Assembly: GCA_947095585.1 (NCBI GenBank)
Contig: OX352763.1
Location: 64,327,016-64,391,015 of the forward strand
Direction: 5' to 3'
Length of the DNA: 64,000 nt
From: Nephrocerus scutellatus
Lineage: Eukaryota > Arthropoda > Insecta > Diptera > Pipunculidae
Below the pieces are notes generated by a model. It was not told where the DNA came from, searched no databases, and saw only the letters and a program-made list of their open reading frames with translations. Of this stretch, positions 20,199 to 34,179 are shown one piece after another. Position 1 is the stretch's first letter; each line of letters starts with the position of its first letter. The position numbers and the translations under genes are program-made.

Positions 20199-23100
20199 TA
20201 CTTTGGGAACTAAGCCATTTCCCAAGCGATTCGCATGAAATTCGGAATGTAGGACTAAGATGCGACTATAAGACTTGTTCCTATGGAAATTCTGAAATCT
20301 GGCCAATAGGGTCTGGGATTTTTGGAACCAAGCCATTTCTCAAGGGATTCGTATGAAACTCGGAATGTAGGACTAATATGTGACTATAAGACTTGTTCCT
20401 ATGGAAATTCTAGGATTTGGCCAATAGGGTCTGGGATTTTTGGAACCAAGCCATTTTTCAAGGGATTCTTATGAAACTCGGAATGTAGGACTAATATGTG
20501 ACTATAAGACTTGTTCCTATGGAAATTCTGGGATCTGGCCAATAGGGTCTGGGATTTTTGGAACCAAGCCATTTCTCAAGGGATTCGTATGAAACTCGGA
20601 ATGTAGGACTAATATGTGACTATAAGACTTGTTCCTATGGAAATTCTGGGATTTGGCCAATAGGGTCTGGGATTTTTGGAACCAAGCTATTTTTCAAGGG
20701 ATTCTTATGAAACTCGGAATGTAGGACTAATATGTGACTATAAGACTTGTTCCTATGGAAATTCTGGGATCTGGCCAATAGGGTCTGGGATTTTTGGAAC
20801 CAAGCCATTTCTCAAGGGATTCGTATGAAACTCGGAATGTAGCACTAATATGTGACTATAAGACTTGTTCCTATGGAAATTCTGTGATTTGGCCAATAGG
20901 GTCTGGGATTTTTGGAGCCAAGCCATTTCTCAAGGGATTCGTATGAAACTCGGAATGTAGGACTAATATGTGACTATAAGACTTGTTCCTATGGAAATTT
21001 TGGGGTCTGGCCAATAGGGTCTGGGATTTTTGGAACCAAGCCATTTCTCAAGGGATTCGTATGAAACTCGGAATGTAGGACTAATATGTGACTATAAGAC
21101 TTGTTCCTATGGAAATTCTGGGATCTGGCCAATAGGGTCTGGGATTTTTGGAACCAAGCCATTTCTCAAGGGATTCGTATGAAACTCGGAATGTAGGACT
21201 AATATGTGACTATAAGACTTGTTCTTATGGAAATTTTGGGATCTGGCCAATAGGGTCTGGGATTTTTGGAACCAAGCCATTTCTCAAGGGATTCGTATGA
21301 AACTCGGAATGTAGGACTAATATGTGACTATAAGACTTGTTCCTATGGAAATTCTGGGATCTGGCAATAGGGTCTGGGATTTTTGGAGCCAAGCCATTTC
21401 TCAAGGGATTCGTATGAAACTCGGAATGTAGGACTAATATGTGACTATAAGAATTGTTCCTATGGAAATTTTGGGATCTGGCCAATAGGGTCTGGGATTT
21501 TTGGAACCAAGCCATTTCTAAAGGGATTCGTATGAAACTCGGAATGTAGGACTAATATGTGACTATAAGACTTGTTCCTATGGAAATTCTGGGATCTGGC
21601 CAATAGGGTCTGGTATTTTTGGAACAAAGCCATTTCTCAAGGGATTCGTATGAAACTCGGAATGTAGGACTAATATGTGACTATAAGACTTGTTCCTATG
21701 GAAATTCTGGGATCTGGCCAATAGGGTCTGGGATTTTTGGAACCAAGCCATTTCTCAAGGGATTCGTATGAAACTCGGAATGTAGGACTAATATGTGACT
21801 ATAAGAATTGTTCCTATGGAAATTCTGGGATTTGGCCAATAGGGTCTGGGATTTTTGGAGCCAAGCCATTTCTCAAGGGATTCGTATGAAACTCGGAATG
21901 TAGGACTAATATGTGACTATAAGACTTGTTCCTATGGAAATTTTGGGATCTGGCCAATAGGGTCTGGGATTTTTGGAACCAAGCCATTTCTCAAGGGATT
22001 CGTATGAAACTCGGAATGTAGGACTAATATGTGACTATAAGACTTGTTCCTATGGAAATTCTGGGATCTGGCTAATAGGGTCTAGGATTTTTGGAGCCAA
22101 GCCATTTCTCAAGGGATTCGTATGAAACTCGGAATGTAGGACTAATATGTGACTATAAGACTTGTTCCTATGGAAATTTTGGGATCTGGCCAATAGGGTC
22201 TGGGATTTTTGGAACCAAGCCATTTCTCAAGGGATTCGTATGAAACTCGGAATGTAGGACTAATATGTGACTATAAGACTTGTTCCTATGGAAATTCTGG
22301 GATCTGGCCAATAGGGTCTGGGATTTTTGGAACCAAGCCATTTCTCAAGGGGTTCGTATGAAACTCGGAATGTAGGACTAATATGTGACTATAAGACTTT
22401 TTCCTATAGAAATTCTGGGATTTGGCCAATAGGGTCTGGGATTTTTGGAACCAAGCCATTTCTCAAGGGATTCGTATGAAACTCGGAATGTAGGACTAAT
22501 ATGTGACTATAAGACTTGTTCCTATGGAAATTCTGGGATCTGGCCAATAGGGTCTGGGATTTTTGGAACCAAGCCATTTCTCAAGGGATTCGTATGAAAC
22601 TCGGAATGTAGGACTAATATGTGACTATAAGACTTGTTCCTATGGAAATTCTGGGATCTGGCCAATAGGGTCTGGGATTTTTGGAACCAAGCCATTTCTC
22701 AAGGGATTCGTATGAAACTCGGAATGTAGGACTAATATGTGACTATAAGACTTGTTCCTATGGAAATTCTGGGATTTGGCCAATAGGGTCTGGGATTTTT
22801 GGAACCAAGCTATTTTTCAAGGGATTCTTATGAAACTCGGAATGTAGGACTAATATGTGACTATAAGACTTGTTCCTATGGAAATTCTGGGATCTGGCCA
22901 ATAGGGTCTGGGATTTTTGGAACCAAGCCATTTCTCAAGGGATTCGTATGAAACTCGGAATGTAGCACTAATATGTGACTATAAGACTTGTTCCTATGGA
23001 AATTCTGTGATTTGGCCAATAGGGTCTGGGATTTTTGGAGCCAAGCCATTTCTCAAGGGATTCGTATGAAACTCGGAATGTAGGACTAATATGTGACTAT

Positions 23101-25698
23101 AAGACTTGTTCCTATGGAAATTTTGGGATCTGGCCAATAGGGTCTGGGATTTTTGGAACCAAGCCATTTCTCAAGGGATTCGTATGAAACTCGGAATGTA
23201 GGACTAATATGTGACTATAAGACTTGTTCCTATGGAAATTCTGGGATCTGGCTAATAGGGTCTGGGATTTTTGGAGCCAAGCCATTTCTCAAGGGATTCG
23301 TATGAAACTCGGAATGTAGGACTAATATGTGACTATAAGAATTGTTCCTATGGAAATTTTGGGATCTGGCCAATAGGGTCTGGGATTTTTGGAACCAAGC
23401 CATTTCTAAAGGGATTCGTATGAAACTCGGAATGTAGGACTAATATGTGACTATAAGACTTGTTCCTATGGAAATTCTGGGATCTGGCCAATAGGGTCTG
23501 GTATTTTTGGAACAAAGCCATTTCTCAAGGGATTCGTATGAAACTCGGAATGTAGGACTAATATGTGACTAAGACTTGTTCCTATGGAAATTCTGGGATC
23601 TGGCCAATAGGGTCTGGGATTTTTGGAACCAAGCCATTTCTCAAGGGATTCGTATGAAACTCGGAATGTAGGACTAATATGTGACTATAAGAATTGTTCC
23701 TATGGAAATTCTGGGATTTGGCCAATAGGGTCTGGGATTTTTGGAGCCAAGCCATTTCTCAAGGGATTCGTATGAAACTCGGAATGTAGGACTAATATGT
23801 GACTATAAGACTTGTTCCTATGGAAATTTTGGGATCTGGCCAATAGGGTCTGGGATTTTTGGAACCAAGCCATTTCTCAAGGGATTCGTATGAAACTCGG
23901 AATGTAGGACTAATATGTGACTATAAGACTTGTTCCTATGGAAATTCTGGGATCTGGCTAATAGGGTCTAGGATTTTTGGAGCCAAGCCATTTCTCAAGG
24001 GATTCGTATGAAACTCGGAATGTAGGACTAATATGTGACTATAAGACTTGTTCCTATGGAAATTTTGGGATCTGGCCAATAGGGTCTGGGATTTTTGGAA
24101 CCAAGCCATTTCTCAAGGGATTCGTATGAAACTCGGAATGTAGGACTAATATGTGACTATAAGACTTGTTCCTATGGAAATTCTGGGATCTGGCCAATAG
24201 GGTCTGGGATTTTTGGAACCAAGCCATTTCTCAAGGGGTTCGTATGAAACTCGGAATGTAGGACTAATATGTGACTATAAGACTTTTTCCTATAGAAATT
24301 CTGGGATTTGGCCAATAGGGTCTGGGATTTTTGGAACCAAGCCATTTCTCAAGGGATTCGTATGAAACTCGGAATGTAGGACTAATATGTGACTATAAGA
24401 CTTGTTCCTATGGAAATTCTGGGATCTGGCCAATAGGGTCTGGGATTTTTGGAACCAAGCCATTTCTCAAGGGATTCGTATGAAACTCGGAATGTAGGAC
24501 TAATATGTGACTATAAGACTTGTTCCTATTGAAATTCTGGGATCTGGCCAATAGGGTCTGGGATTTTTGGAACAAAGACATTTCTCAAGGGATTCGTATG
24601 AAACTCGGAATGTAGTACTAATATGTGCCTATAAGACTTGTTCCTATGGAAATTCTGGGATCTGGCCAATAGGGTCTGGGATTTTTGGAACCAAGCCAAG
24701 CCATTTCTCAAGGGATTCGTATGAAACTCGGAACGTAGGACTAATATGTGACTATAAGACTTGTTCCTATGGAAATTCTGGGATCTGGCCAATAGGGTCT
24801 GGGATTTTTGGAACCAAGCCATTTCTCAAGGGATTCGTATGAAACTCGGAATGTAAGACTAATATGTGACTATAAGACTTGTTCCTATGGAAATTCTGGG
24901 ATCTGGCCAATAGGGTCTGGGATTTTTGAAACCAAGCCATTTCTCAAGGGATTCGTATGAAACTCGAAATGTAGGACTAATATGTGACTATAAGACTTGT
25001 TCCTATGGAAATTTTGGGATCTGGCCAATGGGATCTCGGATTTGTGGAACCAAGCTATTTCTCAAGGGATTCGTATGAAACTCGGAATGTAGGACTAATA
25101 TGTGACTATAAGACTTGTTCCTATTGAAATTCTGGGATCTGGCCAATAGGGTCTGGGATTTTTGGAACAAAGACATTTCTCAAGGGATTCGTATGAAACT
25201 CGGAATGTAGGACTAATATGTGACTATAAGACTTGTTCCTATGGGAATTCTGGGATCTGGCCAATAGGGTCTGGGATTTTTGGAACCAAGCCATTTCTCA
25301 AGGGATTCGTATGAAACTCGGAATGTAGGACTAATATGTGACTATAAGACTTGTTCCTATTGAAATTATGGGATCTGGCCAATAGGGTCTAGGATTTTTG
25401 GAACAAATCCATTTCTCATGGGATTCGTATGAAACTCGGAATGTAGGACTAACATGTGACTATAAATAAGACTTGTTGCTATTGAAATTCTGGGATCTGG
25501 CCAATAGGGTCTGGGATTTTTGGAACAAAGCCATTTCTCAAGGGATTCGTATGAAACTCGGAATGTAGGACTAATATGTGACTAAGACTTGTTCCTATGG
25601 AAATTCTGGGATCTGGCCAATAGGGTCTGGGATTTTTGGAACCAAGCCATTTCTCAAGGGATTCGTATAAAACTCGGAATGTAGGACTAATATGTGAC
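20199..25698 (+). repeat. 118-bp satellite block H (about 46.6 monomers)
   Basis: Continuous satellite between two spacers. It has internal higher-order structure: the rare GACTTTTTCCTATAG monomer recurs at 22395 and 24281 (offset 1886), and the TCTGTGATTTGG monomer at 20881 and 23004 (offset 2123). At 24955-25060 it contains the CTCGAAATG / CCAATGGGATCTCGG pair of monomers with a plain TATGTGAC between them, an unoccupied counterpart of the mariner site. No other insertion or gene seen. Confidence 0.95.
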
Positions 25699-25983
25699 AA
25701 CAATTAAACATTTGCTTTTAACAAACAAATAAATATATTAATTAAGTTACAATCATTTAAGGCACATAATAAATTTTGTTTTTGAATAAAAAAAACTTGT
25801 ATCGAGGCTAACAACAAATCAAATTAAGTTTTCCATATTTTTGTTTTGACGTGACAACGTCTACAAGGTATAAGGGGTGCATGTTCAAAAAGAAAAATGT
25901 TATATTTCCCACTGTTGTGAGACACTGTTAAATGTTACACCGTTAAGTGAGACACTTTTAAGTAATCCACTTTTAAATGTCAG
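25699..25983 (+). repeat. Spacer copy 4 (285 bp, 4-unit type)
   Basis: Same junctions as other spacers. It has one G fewer after TATAA (AAGGGGTGC) and ATTAATTAAG in place of ATTAATTTAG, both shared with the copy at 29456. Confidence 0.92.
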
Positions 25984-28900
25984 TACTTTGGGAACTAAGC
26001 CATTTCCCAAGCGATTCGCATGAAATTCGGAATGTAGGACTAAGATGCGACTATAAGACTTGTTCCTATGGAAATTCTGGGATCTGGCCAATAGGGTCTG
26101 GGATTTTTGGATCAAAGCCATTTCTCAAGGGATTCGAATGAAACTCGGAATGTAGGACAAATATGTGACTATAAGACTTGTTCCTATGGAAATTCTGAAA
26201 TCTGGCCAATATGGTCTGGGATTTTTGGAACCAAGCCATTTCTCAAGGGATTCGTATGAAACTCGGAATGTAGGACTAATATGTGACTATAAGACTTGTT
26301 CCTATGGAAATTCTGGGATCTGGCCAATAGGGTCTGGGATTTTTGGAACCAAGCCATTTCTCAAGGGATTCGTATGAATCTCGGAATGTAGCACTAATAT
26401 GTGACTATAAGACTTGTTCCTATGGAAATTCTGGGATTTGGCCAATAGGGTCTGGGATTTTTGGAGCCAAGCCATTTCTCAAGGGATTCGTATGAAACTC
26501 GGAATGTAGGACTAATATGTGACTATAAGACTTGTTCCTATGAAAATTTTGGGATCTGGCCAATAGGGTCTGGGATTTTTGGAACCAAGCCATTTCTCAA
26601 GGGATTCGTATGAAACTCGGAATGTAGGACTAATATGTGACTATAAGACTTGTTCCTATGGAAATTCTGGGATCTGGCCAATAGGGTCTGGGATTTTTGG
26701 AACCAAGCCATTTCTCAAAGGATTCGTATGAAACTCGGAATGTAGGACTAATATGTGACTATAAGACTTGTTCCTATGGAAATTCTGGGATTTGGCCAAT
26801 AGGGTCTGGGATTTTTGGAACCAAGCAATTTCTCAAGGTATTCGTATGAAACTCGGAATGTAGGACTAATATATGACTATAAGACTTGTTCCTATGGAAT
26901 TTCTGGGATCTGGCGAATAGGGTATGGGATTTTTGGAACCAAGCCATTTCTCAAGGGATTCGTATGAAACTCGGAATGTAGCACTAATATGGAAATTCTG
27001 AGATTTGGCCAATAGGGTCTGGGATTTTTGGAACCAAGTCATTTCTCAAGGTATTCGTATGAAACTCGGAATGTAGGACTAATATGTGACTATAAGACTT
27101 GTTCCTATGGAATTTCTGGGATCTGGCCAATAGGGTATGGGATTTTTGGAACCAAGCCATTTCTCAAGGGATTCGTATGAAACTCGGAATGTAGGACTAA
27201 TATGTGACTATAAGAATGTTCCTATGGAAATTCTGGGATCTGGCCAATAGGGTCTGGGATTTTTGGAACTAAGCCATTTCTCAAGGGATTCGTATGAAAC
27301 TCGGAATGTAGGACTAATATGTGACTATAAGACTTGTTCCTATGGAAATTCTGGGATCTGGCCAATAGGGTCTGGGATTTTTGGAACCAAGCCATTTCTC
27401 AAGGGATTCGTATGAAACTCGGAATGTAGGACTAATATGTGACTATAAGACTTGTTCCTATGGAAATTCTGGGATCTGGCCAATAGGGTCTGGGATTTTT
27501 GGAACCAAGCCATTTCTCAAGGGATTCGTATGAAACTCGGAATTTAGGACTAATATGTGACTATAAGACTTGTTCCTATGGAAATTCTGGGATTTGGCCA
27601 ATAGGGTTTGGGATTTTTGGAACCAAGCCATTTCTCAAGGTATTCGTATGAAACTCGGAATGTAGGACTAATATGTGACTATAAGACTTGTTCCTATGGA
27701 ATTTCTGGGATCTGGTCAATAGGGTATGGGATTTTTGGAACCAAGCCATTTCTCAAGGGATTCGTATGAAACTCGGAATGTAGGACTAATATGTGACTAT
27801 AAGAATGTTCCTATGGAAATTCTGGGATCTGGCCAATAGGGTCTGGGATTTTTGGAACTAAGCCATTTCTCAAGGGATTCGTATGAAACTCGGAATGTAG
27901 GACTAATATGTGACTATAAGACTTGTTCCTATGGAAATTCTGGGATCTGGCCAATAGGGTCTGGGATTTTTGGAACCAAGCCATTTCTCAAGGGATTCGT
28001 ATGAAACTCGGAATGTAGGACTAATATGTGACTATAAGACTTTTTCCTATAGAAATTCTGGGATTTGGCCAATAGGGTCTGGGATTTTTGGAACCAAGCC
28101 ATTTCTCAAGGGATTCGTATGAAACTCGGAATGTAGGACTAATATGTGACTATAAGACTTGTTCCTATGGAAATTCTGGGATCTGGCCAATAGGGTCTGG
28201 GATTTTTGGAACCAAGCCATTTCTCAAGGGATTCGTATGAAACTCGGAATGTAGGACTAATATGTGACTATAAGACTTGTTCCTATTGAAATTCTGGGAT
28301 CTGGCCAATAGGGTCTGGGATTTTTGGAACAAAGACATTTCTCAAGGGATTCGTATGAAACTCGGAATGTAGTACTAATATGTGCCTATAAGACTTGTTC
28401 CTATGGAAATTCTGGGATCTGGCCAATAGGGTCTGGGATTTTTGGAACCAAGCCAAGCCATTTCTCAAGGGATTCGTATGAAACTCGGAACGTAGGACTA
28501 ATATGTGACTATAAGACTTGTTCCTATGGAAATTCTGGGATCTGGCCAATAGGGTCTGGGATTTTTGGAACCAAGCCATTTCTCAAGGGATTCGTATGAA
28601 ACTCGGAATGTAAGACTAATATGTGACTATAAGACTTGTTCCTATGGAAATTCTGGGATCTGGCCAATAGGGTCTGGGATTTTTGAAACCAAGCCATTTC
28701 TCAAGGGATTCGTATGAAACTCGAAATGTAGGACTAATATGTGACTATAAGACTTGTTCCTATGGAAATTTTGGGATCTGGCCAATGGGATCTCGGATTT
28801 GTGGAACCAAGCTATTTCTCAAGGGATTCGTATGAAACTCGGAATGTAGGACTAATATGTGACTATAAGACTTGTTCCTATTGAAATTCTGGGATCTGGC

Positions 28901-29455
28901 CAATAGGGTCTGGGATTTTTGGAACAAAGACATTTCTCAAGGGATTCGTATGAAACTCGGAATGTAGGACTAATATGTGACTATAAGACTTGTTCCTATG
29001 GGAATTCTGGGATCTGGCCAATAGGGTCTGGGATTTTTGGAACCAAGCCATTTCTCAAGGGATTCGTATGAAACTCGGAATGTAGGACTAATATGTGACT
29101 ATAAGACTTGTTCCTATTGAAATTATGGGATCTGGCCAATAGGGTCTAGGATTTTTGGAACAAATCCATTTCTCATGGGATTCGTATGAAACTCGGAATG
29201 TAGGACTAACATGTGACTATAAATAAGACTTGTTGCTATTGAAATTCTGGGATCTGGCCAATAGGGTCTGGGATTTTTGGAACAAAGCCATTTCTCAAGG
29301 GATTCGTATGAAACTCGGAATGTAGGACTAATATGTGACTAAGACTTGTTCCTATGGAAATTCTGGGATCTGGCCAATAGGGTCTGGGATTTTTGGAACC
29401 AAGCCATTTCTCAAGGGATTCGTATAAAACTCGGAATGTAGGACTAATATGTGAC
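25984..29455 (+). repeat. 118-bp satellite block I (about 29 monomers)
   Basis: Satellite between two spacers. It includes a 95-bp monomer at 26990/26991 that lacks the 23 bp from GTGACTATAAG to CCTAT, with TAT at both edges of the deletion, and monomers in which TAAGACTTG has become TAAGAATG (about 27212 and 27802). Confidence 0.95.
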
Positions 29456-29740
29456 AACAATTAAACATTTGCTTTTAACAAACAAATAAATATATTAATT
29501 AAGTTACAATCATTTAAGGCACATAATAAATTTTGTTTTTGAATAAAAAAAACTTGTATCGAGGCTAACAACAAATCAAATTAAGTTTTCCATATTTTTG
29601 TTTTGACGTGACAACGTCTACAAGGTATAAGGGGTGCATGTTCAAAAAGAAAAATGTTATATTTCCCACTGTTGTGAGACACTGTTAAATGTTACACCGT
29701 TAAGTGAGACACTTTTAAGTAATCCACTTTTAAATGTCAG
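29456..29740 (+). repeat. Spacer copy 5 (285 bp, 4-unit type)
   Basis: Copy of the 25699 spacer at an offset of exactly 3757 bp, sharing its private variants. Confidence 0.92.
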
Positions 29741-32700
29741 TACTTTGGGAACTAAGCCATTTCCCAAGCGATTCGCATGAAATTCGGAATGTAGGACTAA
29801 GATGCGACTATAAGACTTGTTCCTATGGAAATTCTGGGATCTGGCCAATAGGGTCTGGGATTTTTGGATCAAAGCCATTTCTCAAGGGATTCGAATGAAA
29901 CTCGGAATGTAGGACAAATATGTGACTATAAGACTTGTTCCTATGGAAATTCTGAAATCTGGCCAATATGGTCTGGGATTTTTGGAACCAAGCCATTTCT
30001 CAAGGGATTCGTATGAAACTCGGAATGTAGGACTAATATGTGACTATAAGACTTGTTCCTATGGAAATTCTGGGATCTGGCCAATAGGGTCTGGGATTTT
30101 TGGAACCAAGCCATTTCTCAAGGGATTCGTATGAATCTCGGAATGTAGCACTAATATGTGACTATAAGACTTGTTCCTATGGAAATTCTGGGATTTGGCC
30201 AATAGGGTCTGGGATTTTTGGAGCCAAGCCATTTCTCAAGGGATTCGTATGAAACTCGGAATGTAGGACTAATATGTGACTATAAGACTTGTTCCTATGA
30301 AAATTTTGGGATCTGGCCAATAGGGTCTGGGATTTTTGGAACCAAGCCATTTCTCAAGGGATTCGTATGAAACTCGGAATGTAGGACTAATATGTGACTA
30401 TAAGACTTGTTCCTATGGAAATTCTGGGATCTGGCCAATAGGGTCTGGGATTTTTGGAACCAAGCCATTTCTCAAAGGATTCGTATGAAACTCGGAATGT
30501 AGGACTAATATGTGACTATAAGACTTGTTCCTATGGAAATTCTGGGATTTGGCCAATAGGGTCTGGGATTTTTGGAACCAAGCAATTTCTCAAGGTATTC
30601 GTATGAAACTCGGAATGTAGGACTAATATATGACTATAAGACTTGTTCCTATGGAATTTCTGGGATCTGGCGAATAGGGTATGGGATTTTTGGAACCAAG
30701 CCATTTCTCAAGGGATTCGTATGAAACTCGGAATGTAGCACTAATATGGAAATTCTGAGATTTGGCCAATAGGGTCTGGGATTTTTGGAACCAAGTCATT
30801 TCTCAAGGTATTCGTATGAAACTCGGAATGTAGGACTAATATGTGACTATAAGACTTGTTCCTATGGAATTTCTGGGATCTGGCCAATAGGGTATGGGAT
30901 TTTTGGAACCAAGCCATTTCTCAAGGGATTCGTATGAAACTCGGAATGTAGGACTAATATGTGACTATAAGAATGTTCCTATGGAAATTCTGGGATCTGG
31001 CCAATAGGGTCTGGGATTTTTGGAACTAAGCCATTTCTCAAGGGATTCGTATGAAACTCGGAATGTAGGACTAATATGTGACTATAAGACTTGTTCCTAT
31101 GGAAATTCTGGGATCTGGCCAATAGGGTCTGGGATTTTTGTGACCAAGCCATTTCTCAAGGGATTCGTATGAAACTCGGAATGTAGGACTAATATGTGAC
31201 TATAAGACTTGTTCCTATGGAAATTCTGGGATCTGGCCAATAGGGTCTGGGATTTTTGGAACCAAGCCATTTCTCAAGGGATTCGTATGAAACTCGGAAT
31301 TTAGGACTAATATGTGACTATAAGACTTGTTCCTATGGAAATTCTGGGATTTGGCCAATAGGGTTTGGGATTTTTGGAACCAAGCCATTTCTCAAGGTAT
31401 TCGTATGAAACTCGGAATGTAGGACTAATATGTGACTATAAGACTTGTTCCTATGGAATTTCTGGGATCTGGTCAATAGGGTATGGGATTTTTGGAACCA
31501 AGCCATTTCTCAAGGGATTCGTATGAAACTCGGAATGTAGGACTAATATGTGACTATAAGAATGTTCCTATGGAAATTCTGGGATCTGGCCAATAGGGTC
31601 TGGGATTTTTGGAACTAAGCCATTTCTCAAGGGATTCGTATGAAACTCGGAATGTAGGACTAATATGTGACTATAAGACTTGTTCCTATGGAAATTCTGG
31701 GATCTGGCCAATAGGGTCTGGGATTTTTGGAACCAAGCCATTTCTCAAGGGATTCGTATGAAACTCGGAATGTAGGACTAATATGTGACTATAAGACTTG
31801 TTCCTATGGAAATTCTGGGATCTGGCCAATAGGGTCTGGGATTTTTGGAACAAAGCCATTTCTCAAGGGATTCGTATGAAACTCGAAATGTAGGACTAAT
31901 ATGTGACTATAAGACTTGTTCCTATGGAAATTTTGGGATCTGGCCAATAGGGTCTGGGATTTGTGGAACCAAGCCATTTCTCAAGGGATTCGTATGAAAC
32001 TCGGAATGTAGGACTAATATGTGACTATAAGACTTGTTCCTATTGAAATTCTGGGATCTGGCCAATAGGGTCTGGGATTTTTGGAACAAAGACATTTCTC
32101 AAGGGATTCGTATGAAACTCGGAATGTAGTACTAATATGTGACTATAAGACTTGTTCCTATGGAAATTCTGGGATCTGGCCAATAGGGTCTGGCATTTTT
32201 GGAACCAAGCTAAGCCATTTCTCAAGGGATTCGTATGAAACTCGGAATGTAGGACTAATATGTGACTATAAGACTTGTTCCTATTGAAATTCTGGGATCT
32301 GGCCAATAGGGTCTGGGATTTTTGGAACCAAGCCATTTCTCAAGGGATTCGTATGAAACTCGGAATGTAGGACTAATATGTGACTATAAGACTTGTTCCT
32401 ATTGAAATTCTGCGATCTGGCCAATAGGGTCTGGGATTTTTGGAACAAAGCCATTTCTCAAGGGATTCGTATGAAACTCGGAATGTAGGACTACTATGTG
32501 ACTATAAGACTTGTTCCTATTGAAATTCTGGGATCTGGCCAATAGGGTCTGGGATTTTTGGAACCAAGCCATTTCTCAAGGGATTCGTATGAAACTCGGA
32601 ATGTAGGACTAATATGTGACTATAAGACTTGTTCCTATTGAAATTCTGGGATCTGGCCAATAGGGTCTGGCATTTTTGGAACAAAGACATTTCTCAAGGG

Positions 32701-33810
32701 ATTCGTATGAAACTCGGAATGTAGTACTAATATGTGACTATAAGACTTGTTCCTATGGAAATTCTGGGATCTGACCAATAGGGTCTGGCATTTTTGGAAT
32801 CAAGCCAAGCCATTTCTCAAGGGATTCGTATGAAACTCGGAATGTAAGACTAATATGTGACTATAAGACTTGTTCCTATGGAAATTCTGGGATCTGGCCA
32901 ATAGGGTCTGGGATTTTTGAAACCAAGCCATTTCTCAAGGGATTCGTATGAAACTCGAAATGTAGGACTAATATGTGACTATAAGACTTGTTCCTATGGA
33001 AATTTTGGGATCTGGCCAATGGGGTCTCGGATTTGTGGAACCAAGCAATTTCTCAAGGGATTTGTATGAAACTCGGAATGTAGGACTAATATGTGACTAT
33101 AAGACTTGTTCCTATTGAAATTCTGGGAACTGGCCAATAGGGTCTGGGATTTTTGGAACCAAGCCATTTCTCAAGGGATTCGTATGAAACTCGAAATGTA
33201 GGACTAATATGTGACTATAAGACTTGTTCCTATTGAAATTCTGGGATCTGGCCAATAGGGTCTGGGATTTTTGGAACAAAGCCATTTCTCAAGGGATTCG
33301 TATGAAACTCGGAATGTAGGACTACTATGTGACTATAAGACTTGTTCCTATTGAAATTCTGGGATCTGGCCAATAGGGTCTGGGATTTTTGGAACCAAGC
33401 CATTTCTCAAGGGATTCGTATGAAACTCGGAATGTAGGACTAATATGTGACTATAAGACTTGTTCCTATTGAAATTCTGGGATCTGGCCAATAGGGTCTG
33501 GGATTTTTGGAACCAAGCCATTTCTCAAGGGATTCGTATGAAACTCGGAATGTAGGACTAATATGTGACTATAAGACTTGTTCCTATGGAAATTCTGGGA
33601 TCTGGCCAATATGGTCTGGGATTTTTGGAACCAAGCCATTTCTCAAGGGATTCGTATGAAACTCGGAATGTAGGACTAATATGTGACTATAAGACTTGTT
33701 CCTATTGAAATTCTGGGATCTGGCCAAAAGGGTCTGGCATTTTTGGAACAAGGCCATTTCTCAAGGGATTCGTATGAAACTCGGAATGTAGGACTAATAT
33801 GTGACTATAA

Positions 33811-34179
33811 GACTTGTTGCTATGAAAATTCTGGGATCTGGCCAATAGGATCTGGGATTTTTGGAACCAAGCCAAGCCATTTCTCAACGGATTCGTATGA
33901 AACTCGGAACGTAGGACTAATATGTGACTATAAGACTTGTTGCTATGAAAATTCTGGGATCTGGCCAATAGGATCTGGGATTTTTGGAACCAAGCCAAGC
34001 CATTTCTCAACGGATTCGTATGAAACTCGGAACGTAGGACTAATATGTGACTATAAGACTTGTTCCTATGGAAATTCTGGGATCTGGCCAATAGGATCTG
34101 GGATTTTTGGAACCAAGCCAAGCCATTTCTCAACGGATTCGTATGAAACTCGGAATGTAGGACTAATATGTGACTATAA
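33811..34179 (+). repeat. Three consecutive 123-bp monomers
   Basis: The GACTTG landmark occurs at 33811, 33934, 34057 and 34180, each 123 bp apart. The extra 5 bp is the CAAGC duplication (CCAAGCCAAGCC), and these monomers also share CTCAACGGATTC and AATAGGATCTGGG. Because 123 is 41 codons exactly, both strands stay open here, which explains the 180- and 193-codon frames. Confidence 0.92.

Larger units (their letters stand above)
24270..31783 (+). repeat. Two tandem higher-order units, 3757 bp each
   Basis: Units of about 24270-28026 and 28027-31783 repeat the same succession of variant monomers and each carry one spacer (25699 and 29456). Shared rare markers at the 3757-bp offset include GACTTTTTCCTATAG, TATGTGCCTATAAG, CGTATAAAACTCGG, the 23-bp-deleted monomer and the TAAGAATGTTCC monomers. 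I noticed one difference, GGAACC versus TGACC near 31140. The near-identity implies very recent duplication or homogenisation. Boundaries are approximate. Confidence 0.85.
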
